From Siphonodentalium dalli (taxonomy: Eukaryota > Mollusca > Scaphopoda > Gadilida > Siphonodentaliidae), in the NCBI GenBank assembly GCA_032622095.1, contig CP136068.1:1609607-1673606 (forward strand): a stretch of DNA of 64,000 nucleotides, given 5' to 3'. The notes beneath the pieces were generated by a model, which searched no databases, had not been told where the DNA came from, and saw nothing but the letters and a program-made list of their open reading frames with translations. Within the stretch, counting starts at the first letter, position 1; each line of letters opens with the position of its first letter. The position numbers were made by a program, and so were the translations under genes. Shown one piece after another: positions 54,561 to 64,000 of the stretch.

Positions 54561-55584
54561 TCGCCACTCCTCGTTCATTAGCAAAATATTCCTCATTCAT
54601 AAACTTGCATACATGTCGTATATAACTATATATAGGTTTTTTCTCCGTTACCATCATGTCCATGCTAATATTACACCGGGCGTTTGAATTGTCAGGTATT
54701 CCTTGTTCGACATATATTAACACATTCTTATATTTATGTAATCAAATAAAATTGAATGGCATGATTACGCAGGTCTTATTTCTAGATGCACAGAATTGTG
54801 TGCACCAGCATAGATCAATGATATGGGTTTACTGGAAACACATACACATTCAAAGTACATGGGACTGCATGTAGTTTCAAATAATAGTTAATATGTTTCT
54901 AGCGAAGTTAGAAATTCAACCAAACACGTTTGTGTCACATATTATAAAAAATTTAATGTGTTTCAACGATTCGCAATATTTAGGAATATAAAGACACAAA
55001 ATGTGTTTTCTCCGTTACCACGCCCACTGTAGTATATGTGTGTCGCATATCACAAACGCCACATCAATATTTTCCACATGTTTTGTTTTCGAAAAGGTAT
55101 ATATCCCCACATAAGAAATTGGTCCATTTCGTCTGTCTATACACCATATAGAGTGACAGAGAGTGTTCGATTCGGAATGAATTTTTAATTGCACGGTAAT
55201 CCTAAGATATACGGGTAGCCATTGACCCTAAACATCTGGCTAGTGACAGCTCGAAACATGAGTATTTTATAAAATTGCATGCATTTGACTATAGCCACCG
55301 TTGTGTATTGATTGTGACAATATAAAACTGTTGCCACATGTTTAAATGGACTGTACGTACCCATATGCTACCTTTTCGGGTTGGTAACGGAGAAAACATG
55401 CATAAAAGTGCCTACCGTTTTCATGGCAGCTGAAAAATAGGAACATGATCCTCCGGTGCTCATTTTAACGTGACACATTCCACACATACTATATTTTCAT
55501 ATTATGATGATGATAACCGGCATATCGAAAATTTATTTTTCGATTTGATTGCAAACTACATGTCGATTTAAGGAATTTTAGGCC
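54561..55584. other. Unique sequence with further CTCCGTTACC motifs
   Basis: Motif copies at 54637-54653 and 55005-55020 (+) and 55382-55397 (-, TGGTAACGGAGAAAAC). No gene recognised. Confidence 0.7.
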
Positions 55585-56370
55585 ATATATCCCATAGGGA
55601 TCCCCAAACAAACAGAGGAATGTACTGCTGATTGTCGTCTGCTCACCGCTCTGCGGGGCTCGCTATGGGTTAAACAGGGTGTATATATCCCATAGGGATC
55701 CCCAAACAAACAGAGGAATATACTGCTGATTGTCATCTGCTCATCGCTCTGCGGGGCTCGCCATGGGTTAAACAGTTGTGTATATATCCCATAGGGATCC
55801 CCAAACAAAGAGAGGAATGTACTGCTGATTGTCGTCTGCTTATCGCTCTGTGGGGCTCACTATGGGTTAAACAGGGGTGTATATATCCCATAGGGATCCC
55901 CAAACAAACAGAGGAATATACTGCTGATTGTCATCTGCTCACCGCTCTGCGGGGCTCGCTATGGGTTAAACAGGGGTGTATATATCCCATAGGGATCCCC
56001 AAACAGACAGGGAATTGTACTGCTGATTGTCGTCTGCTCACCGCTCTGTGGGGCTCGCTATGGGTTAAACAGGTGTGTATATATCCAATAGCCCCAAACG
56101 GACAGGGGAATGAACTGCTGATTGTCGTCTGCTTACCGCTCTGTGGGGATCGCTATGGGTTAAACAGGGGTGTATATATCCCATAGGGATCCCCAAACAA
56201 ACAGAGGAATGTACTGCTGATTGTCGTCTGCTCAACGTTTTGGGGGGGGGGGGCTCGCTTTGGGTTAAACAGGTGCATATATCCCAAACGGATCCCCAAA
56301 CAAACAGAGGAATGTACTGCAGATTGTCGTCTGCTCATCGCTATGCGGGGCTCGCTATGGGTTAAACACT
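55585..56370. repeat. 99-bp tandem array B, about eight copies
   Basis: Same unit and same orientation as array A (50190-51125). One copy has a G10 run at about 56240 in place of TGCGGGGCTC. Copies differ by about 5-10% by eye. Confidence 0.93.
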
Positions 56371-58434
56371 AGTATAATGCGTGTGTTGATATATGACACG
56401 AGTTCTAGTGCGGAAGGATATCATAAGCAAACTCCAGGCAGAGTTATCTCCCATCGCTACGCTGAGATATATCGCAGTGATAGCGTAGATGGCGCTGTCT
56501 GAAGTTTGTATCATAAGTTCCAGTTAACAATCGTATAGTGAACTTACATGTCGGCTGTATGTTACAGTGAAGTAAGTCGATTGGTAGCGCCCTCCAACGG
56601 ATTTTGGACCAAGATGCAGGAGAGAATTAAAAAAATTCTAGGCTCTGGTTGGTTAATAGTAGTTTCGATATTTAAACATATAAAATACATGCAATCACTC
56701 CTCTTGAAATTTCAGACACCAAACAAAACATTGGCACATTGTAAAGCACGTGGTTCCTAGATTGAATTTTTTTGGTGTGAGGAAAAAAATGTAAAACAAA
56801 AAATTCATGCAATTCTGACTCTCGATTATAAATCTCAAATTTAAAGGTACATTCCATGCTCGACGATATGACTTTTTTCAAGCAGAAACTTTTCGCAGAT
56901 GCCAATCCTGGTGACCATGTACTCATTTATCACAATTCGTGGATAGTCAGGGCTGCAGGCTATTATATGTTAACACTGAGGCCTATGGGAAATAATTACT
57001 TCACTGTAACCTAAATGTAGTTTGGAGTTCCTATATACGACGTATGTATGCGGATATGATTCTTATTAGAACGACCCGTTCATTGACCGTGCTGTATTCT
57101 AGGAACAATAACAGTATCTATGTTACTGTTCTCTCAACAGTTGACGAAGTATATGTGTGTTCCGTGTATACTGGTATAATGACACACACGCCACTATCAA
57201 CAAAAACATATGGTTCGTTGCGTAAATATATGTACATTAGCTTTATATATAGAAATGATCGTGTTTGTGGGCGAAGTGTATGTCAGTAAAAGTGCAGAAG
57301 TTTCTCTCGAAGATATGAGGAGGCGCTCAATGTTCGTAAACATCGTCTGCGTATTAGGTTATCACGTGATCTAACGAAATATGGCACTGAATGGATATTA
57401 TACCGTTATAAAAACAGTATATTGCAGTCCATATAAATACCATACTGTAAAAATAGAGGATCTACAACGAATACCCAGTTTATTACGGAATTACAAAACG
57501 AGTCCAGTAATTTACGTCTGGACCGAGCCGTTGTTTCTCATCAGTAGCATTAATAATGATTGACCGATTGACTAAATTTGATAATTGATATCTATTTTAG
57601 ATTGTCTTTCGCCATTTCATCTATTCCGTCTACTCCCCATTGATATTCGTTCAGCGGCGAAGTTCAAAATGAATGAAAACTTTTCCGTTATTACAAATAT
57701 TTTGGTTTTATTACGCCCTCTATATGTGATTTCTGTGAAGGCGTTTTTTATTTGTTAATGGAGCAATGTGCGAAATGTGATTAAACATTTACTTGGGTAT
57801 TTTCGTACAGGAACCATATTATTAGAAAGGTACTTGGGTATTTTCGTGCTTCGTAGTCGTTTCTATTTCAGACGCGCCGGGTAATTGACATGGGAGTTCG
57901 TGCGTTAACCCATAGCGCACTGCGAGTTGTGCGTTTCCATTGTTCTTTAACCTGATTTGTTGCATTGTTGTTTGAACATCTGTCATTTATTTTCATGTGA
58001 CACAAATGCTATCTACTATTATACTACATGGGGAATCGAGGATGGTACACGAAATGTAATTCGCATACGAACCCTTCGATCTGTTTGTTTACATCGGTGC
58101 TTAACATGTTATTTAATACCGCTTAGTGAAGTTTTTCATTTAGTTGCACGCGACAAATATCGGCATGTTATGTTCTAAAAGAATTGGGATGGTAATTATT
58201 AACCAATTCCCACGTTACTCATCCGTGCTGCTCGTAAATATTGACTATTCATTTCTTTGTACGCGGAATATATCTGAGCTAAAAAGACAGATCTTATTAA
58301 GAGAAGTTCACATACTAAACCTTCCCATTGGTTGTTTAACATACAATGTGGCCTTATTCAAAGCATCAATTTGAGTTATGTGTACGCATCATATATCAGA
58401 ATGCTATATGAATTGAAGAATGTTCATAAATTAC
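56371..58434. other. No gene recognised
   Basis: Short open frames (for example 56548-56760, 57044-57289, 57957-58178) have no family resemblance. 57487-57525 (ACGAGTCCAGTAATTTACGTCTGGAC) resembles the centre of the fold-back at 1.6 kb. Confidence 0.5.
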
Positions 58435-58935
58435 CACCCTCCCCTCCTGGGGCCATGTGTTAATTGATCCTCATGGGAAGTGTGGCTTATTTTAATTAGT
58501 ACTCATTGAACCATATTTTAATTGACCCTCATGGGAATATATTTTATTTATCCCAAATGGCACCTTAGTTTAATCAACACGGATGCCACCATATTTTAGT
58601 TTTGATTAACCCTCATAGTGGGACCAAATTTTAACTTTCATTAATTATCATGCTACCATATTTTAATGGACCTTCATGGGACTATATTTTATTAACCCTC
58701 ATTGTACCATATTTTAATTAACCCTCATCAGTTATAGTACATATTTTTAATTAACAATCAAGGTACAATTTTAATTAACCATCACGTGATCAAATTTTTG
58801 TATTAGCCCTCATTAGACCATATTTTAATTAACCCTGATGGGGCCATATTTTATTTAACCCTCATGTGACCATTGTTTAATTTACTCTCATGGAATCTTA
58901 CATATATTTTAATTAGCCCCCATGAGATACAATAT
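58435..58935. repeat. Degenerate tandem repeat of about 30-38 bp
   Basis: Units of CATATTTTAATTAACCCTCA with TGGGACC variants repeat about 14 times with irregular spacing. Confidence 0.85.
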
Positions 58936-60726
58936 CTTCAGTTGATCCCATTACCTGATGTCATTCTTAGAATCATTATGCCCAATGTTATGAATACTAC
59001 CAGGAACAACATTTAATTAACAGACTGGTAAATAACTCACATCTGTTTATAGACGATTAACGTAATTAAATGCACAATTACCGTCGAACTTCGAATCCAA
59101 CTCGACTCATGATCCATTTCGGAATTCGCGTAGAAAAACGTACTGTAAAGTCTTCGTACAAAAAAAAACAAACAAACAAACAAAATTGTTTAGTGTAATC
59201 TCGATTTCCCCATTGCACCGGAGACATGTATATAGTATGTGTATATATCTTCATATCCTTTTGTAAATATCACTCTGTATTTCTCAATATTCATTTGTAA
59301 TCATGAGAATAAAGTATCAATCAATCATCATTACGCCCTCTTGTGGTGTATATTGGCAAGTATGTGTGACCATGTCGTATGAGGTGATGGACTAAATGTG
59401 ATTAAAACGTACACGGTATTTACGTAATTGGATATGCGATTAAAGAAGCACCAATTCTGGCCTTATTATTTTTCTGCTTGCTATTTCATGCACTATCCAG
59501 ACCACTATTTCAAATAATATTAGAGCAGGTATGTGCGTACTTGTATGGTCTATGTTTGATTGGAAACGTACTCGGTATTTGCGTGCTTGAACCATGTAGA
59601 TCGAGCGCTTTCGGCTGATTATTATTATGCATGTTATTTCATGCACTATTGATACCTCTATTTCAATAGAAATTAGAACAAAGAAAATATACAATTCAAA
59701 TGTGGTATCAGAGACCTGGGTAACTGACAGTTTAGTGTATTTTGCGTAAGCTGACAGCGTCAACATAATGTTGTGTCACTCGTCAAGGTGTTCGTCACTT
59801 TTTTGCAAAGGGTTTGTGGGTACCAATGCAATGGCCGTTCCATGTTTGGCGATGAACATTTTGAATAATTGGAATTGCGCCCTTTATGATCACATATCAT
59901 ATACGTGACGTATGGTGTTTAAATATTAGAAATTAAAGTTTAGTTTGACACGTGATATTTTGGAAATGTTTCCACATCCTGTTTCATCAAGTGCATACAT
60001 ATATAAAGATTGTTCATAATCATTTCATTAAAGCTGCAATATATTTTGTATATGCCTTATAATAATATGATCCTGAGGGCGTTACAATTTCTGAATATTG
60101 TGTTCTTGTTGTTGGTAGTTGGGTAAACAATCTAACAAGAAGGGATCATGGTATAAACGAAACACACGCATAGTATTTCTGAGAAATGAATTTAAATATC
60201 TCGTGGGATGGGCCATTTTCCCAAATCTCTACTGCGCGTGGGGTAAATCGTCAGCGAAGTGAATTCGATGGGAAATTAACTCCCTGTGCGTTCTTTCCTT
60301 CGCCCATAAAACTGACAACGTCGTCATATGGTCTACAAAAAGTAGCCAAACAAAACTAAACCAAACAAGTTACAGACCTAGGGGGCACGGTTCGCAAGAT
60401 AATTCCATATACACACTACATGTGGGGTATACTGTGTCCGCCCCACATGGCTATCTTTTTGTGACTGAGGCAGGTACCTAATTAGTTTCAATATCACATA
60501 TCAGTTATGTATAATAGACTTGTGGTGTCAATGCACTTGATCAATAAAACAAAACATTACTTTTGAAGCGATTGTATTTATGATCCATTTGGCACAGACA
60601 TGATTGAACATGTGATATACTCAAGCGGGAAGACAGAATGCACGGACCAGGAAGTTACAGTCTCCAATACAGCAAATATTAATATGCGGGTATAGCAACG
60701 ACGAACCGATCGTTGTATATATATAT
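58936..60726. other. No gene recognised
   Basis: Contains an (AAAC)n tract at 59161-59185 and GAGAATAAAGTATCAATCAATC at about 59305, which looks like a transcript or retroelement 3' end. Segments at 59460-59530 and 59620-59690 (CTATTTCATGCACTAT) are diverged duplicates. Confidence 0.5.
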
Positions 60727-61487
60727 TACACTCTTAGAACCAGAAGTCATTCAGAGAACCAAAAAATGTTCCATCCCTTGTCACAATAGGATCACCTTAT
60801 TTGATGCTCCAAAGGACCCCATCATAAGGTTCTACAGTCTACTGAAGAACCATATCATAAGGCCCCATAGAGAACCCTGTTCATAACTTGGTTCTCCGTG
60901 GAACCTTCATAAGAACTACACTAGAATATAATACAGGTAACAATTCTAAGATAAATGGTACCTGAACATTCCACATTTATTAAATAAAACGACTCAGTTC
61001 TGGTTATCGGGCTCACGGAACAACAAACCAACTGTCCACATTACATTGAACGTTCGGCCCATTTCGCAACAACGAAATAGCGCATAATGATAAATTGTTG
61101 GTTACCTTGTCTATATCGCGGCGTTGCGAACACTTTGGGGTTTTGTTATAATAACTAATAGATTGTCATGATATTAAAGCATTTGGGAAATAATATGTAA
61201 AGGTCAGATTATACCTGCACATTCCATATACAATTCGCTTAATTTTGGTGTGATGCATATTCTTTATTACAAGAAGGTGGTGAATTAGTCTGCACTTTTA
61301 CACATATTTATGAATATTTAACGGATACATGAAGAACCCTTCAGCATCCCAGAAAACCCTTTCTACACACCGGTGAACCCTGTCTATTACAGAGTACCTT
61401 TTCTGACCCCGAGGAATCTTTGGGTTCTTATAGAGAACCCTTGAGTTCTTCAAAGAACCACAAAGAACCCTTAATTCTTAGAGTGTA
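60727..61487. mobile_element. MITE-like element with TACACTCTTAGAA termini
   Basis: The left end TTACACTCTTAGAACC (60727) and right end AATTCTTAGAGTGTAT (to 61487) are near-perfect inverted repeats. Subterminal AGAACC/GGTTCT words recur many times in both halves. 760 bp and non-coding. The target duplication is obscured by TATA-rich flanks. Confidence 0.7.
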
Positions 61488-63304
61488 TGATATAAAGTTG
61501 CATAGTTTGTGAAGTTTGTATTTATTATTTGCCCTACACTATCACAACCGCAGTTACCATGGAACATATGTATGTATACTATACTTGTCCCGTTGGGAGT
61601 GTCAAAATGTTGGTAGTCTGGAGTACCTCAGTACATGTAAAACTATGTGGTACGCGGAGTACCTTACCTGCACAGGTACTCTGGAGTACCTGGAAGTGTA
61701 AGCTTGACTTCCAAATATCTAGGTACCATGTGGAGTATATACCAGTCCAAGAACCTGTACAGAACCGCAACGAATGCGACATAATGTCCATTTCGGTGGT
61801 GCCTCTGTTGCTTAGGTGGGCAACTAATGTCTCATGATTTGCCGTTTCGGAGCGCGCCGAAGTATAATAAATATACAAGAAAACTAAGATGCATGCATCA
61901 GGTCACCCATGAACTATTTAGCATAGAATGATTCAGTTCGGTTGCAGTTTCACAACGTTACAACTGACATACGATTACACAAGACGAACCTTGGATGTGG
62001 AACTATGTAAGAGTGAATATTAATGTTCTAAATCACATGTTTCACATTTAGTGGTAATGTGGTCGTACTTTATTAACACGCAAGTAGTGTAATTAAGTAC
62101 GGGTAATTAAAAGTAACAAATCGTTTAGTTTCTATCGTATCAGCTGAAAGGGTGAGCAGATTGCTGGTGATGAATGTTCTCGTTAGCTGCCAATATATTG
62201 TGAATATTTGTCCCGTTACGTTTATACACTGTAGCATTGGCGGGCCAGAGTGTGTTGACATGTTAATTGTTTGGTTCATTAATAACAGATCAGCCGGGAT
62301 TTGTCGTGATAACGTATACGTGGAAATATGCTACCTAAACGGTTAAATTAACGGTTGATCTATTACACCACCGTGTATAGTCGGTTTAAATAGGTATATT
62401 ATATAGGGACGTGTGCTCAATTTTGGTGTGGACCGATGATCGAAAAAAAAAATCAGAGGTTAATGTCGGCGGGCGGGAGGGCCATTTTTTCAATAATTTT
62501 TAAAGAAATTGAGCAGTTGCAGCAGCAAAAAAAAGGGTGTACAATTGGCAAATGATGAGGGGCGGTGTGACGTGTAACTAGGATTGAAATTAGATATGCA
62601 ATTTGGAGATTATTGGATGAGGGATGTTATATTAATTATATTAAAGGAACGAGAGGGCTTAGTTGTCGAAAATATTCATATTTGTTCCAAACACCGTAAA
62701 CAGAAAAATATTAAAACGCATACATTTTGGTTCAAATATACGATCACTATCGCTTAAACATCATGCTTACATAAAGACCTACTACATTTTACCTAAACAA
62801 GAGTCTGATTGTGTTATAGAAGGCAGCACAATGCTACTGGCTAATCACACACAAATGGTATAAACGCTCTTTATTATTTCCAAATAAGGAATTGAGCAAC
62901 AAAGAACGCTCTTTATGTTTACCATCATAATATAAAGAAACACCAGGAAAGTAACTTTTTATGCTTTGTTTACATAACAATCGTCAAATTTACGACAATA
63001 ACATACTGTTTATGAGATATTTCTCATTTGTATATTAACAAAGTCTGTCTATATTTGAATATTTTTTTCGTTTGTAGCGGTTTTTGACAGGTGGAAATAT
63101 GTTCACAGGATACCCACCAAGGCCTTCCGTACCTTTACGGTATACTGCAACTTTTTTTCTTTTCAATAGCAGAATACAGAATGCTATTAAGAAGTGACAG
63201 AAAACACAGAACATTTTTTTTAATTATAAGTATTGAGCAGTAAGAAATATTTGAGTCGAGGAAACCAGTAACGAAAGGCGATATTAGCATGATTTCTGTC
63301 AGAG
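61488..63304. other. No gene recognised
   Basis: Overlapping short frames near 61.5-61.9 kb on both strands reflect GGAGTACCT repeats. No RNA gene seen. Confidence 0.5.
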
Positions 63305-63400
63305 AATAATTGTTTACGTTCCAATGAATATTAAAATGTACTGAAAACAAACTGCTAATGGGTGCCAGACTTTCATAAACACAAATTATGTATTAATGGT
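63305..63400 (+). mobile_element. Diverged copy of the 1.96-2.06 kb repeat interior
   Basis: AATGAATATTAAAATG, AAACAAACTGCTAATGGG, CAGACTTTC and ATTAATGGTGTAA follow the same order as 1975-2060. Confidence 0.65.
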
Positions 63401-63451
63401 GTAACGACATATTTCGTTCTTTAATGTCTCAAAAAAGAGGGGGTGGTGATG

Positions 63452-63672
63452 TTTGGATCTCTAGTTTAACGACATTTTTCGGTCTTTGTAGTTTAATGAC
63501 ATTTTTCGGTCTTTATAATATCTCAAGATATAGGGGGGTATTTGGATCTCTAGTTTAACGACATTTTTCGGTCTTTATAGTTTAACGACATTTTCGGTCT
63601 TTAATATCTCAAGATACAGGGGCCCTTAGGGGGGGTATTTGGATCTCTAGTTTAACGACATTTTTCGGTCTT
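63452..63672. repeat. Irregular tandem repeat of AGTTTAACGACATTTTTCGG
   Basis: Six copies of AGTTTAACGACATTTTTCGGTCTTT-like units, interspersed with TATCTCAAGATA and GGGGGTATTTGGATCTCT, in two nested periods. Confidence 0.88.
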
Positions 63673-64000
63673 TGATAGCAAAATGGAAGAAGTACATCTT
63701 TGGAAAGATGTGGTGGCCCTAAAAAGGAAAGTTGTTTGGTGGTCTTGAAATACAGTTTTTCTGAACAGTCTTCCTTGATTAAAGTGATGTGAAACACTCC
63801 GACAGACACCGGGCAGGGTGATCAAATAGAAATTAAGAATAATCTTTCTCAAAGTAGTTATTTGTTACGAATATTAATTCAAATGGATGATACACAACGT
63901 CATTCTTATATATTAGTTAAATGCAATGACTCTCGATGGCGAAATCATTTTTGTTTAATTATAGCCGATAGTTGCGCCCCGAATCGAGATGTAAATATTT
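63673..64000. other. No gene recognised
   Basis: Short - strand frames only, without recognisable motifs. Confidence 0.45.

Overview
This is animal (eukaryotic) nuclear DNA. Coding sequence is split by GT-AG introns, gene density is very low, and there are Helitron-like elements, tRNA-derived SINEs, a BEL/Pao LTR element and long minisatellites. A dispersed AGCTCACCTG hairpin repeat near 53.95 kb, of a kind often seen in bivalve and gastropod genomes, suggests a marine invertebrate, perhaps a mollusc. The species cannot be named from the sequence.

The one clear host gene is on the + strand. Seven exons (10163-43989) encode the seven-transmembrane core, the coiled coil and the C-terminal tail of a class C GPCR of the metabotropic GABA-B receptor type (637 codons visible). 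Every junction is GT-AG, the phases agree throughout, and the heptad pattern of the coiled coil runs unbroken across the last junction. Exons for a ligand-binding Venus-flytrap domain were not found in the 10 kb upstream.

Layout: 1-10162 holds fold-back elements, MITEs, Helitron-like elements and a SINE, with no recognised exon. Intron 1 (10303-15585) holds diverged duplicated segments, a 75-bp tandem array and more Helitron-like copies. Intron 2 (15725-34440) is almost wholly an 18.4-kb, 35-bp-period minisatellite with two levels of higher-order repeat. Nearly every monomer carries TACTAAC, the strongest known branch-point consensus. Intron 3 (34549-35839) holds a decayed copy of part of exon 5 and a five-copy, 86-bp tandem repeat that duplicates the 3' splice site and the first codons of exon 4. 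Intron 4 (35963-39744) holds an internally deleted BEL/Pao element on the - strand, complete with LTRs and a 5-bp target duplication. Intron 5 carries a 33-bp minisatellite, and the same minisatellite recurs in opposite orientation just past the stop codon, so an inverted pair of arrays brackets exons 6 and 7, which encode the coiled coil and tail.

From 45 to 64 kb no intact gene was recognised. This part contains a Helitron-like element, two tRNA-like SINE heads, a broken reverse-transcriptase C-terminus, a long near-perfect palindrome, two arrays of one 99-bp repeat bracketing a 4.4-kb segment with a recurrent GTTTTCTCCGTTACC motif, a broken gene with a C-terminal PHD-like finger, and several MITE-like elements.

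The observations most worth following are the ways repeats touch the splicing signals of the receptor gene: the branch-point-bearing satellite, the multiplied exon 4 acceptor, and the inverted arrays around the dimerisation exons.
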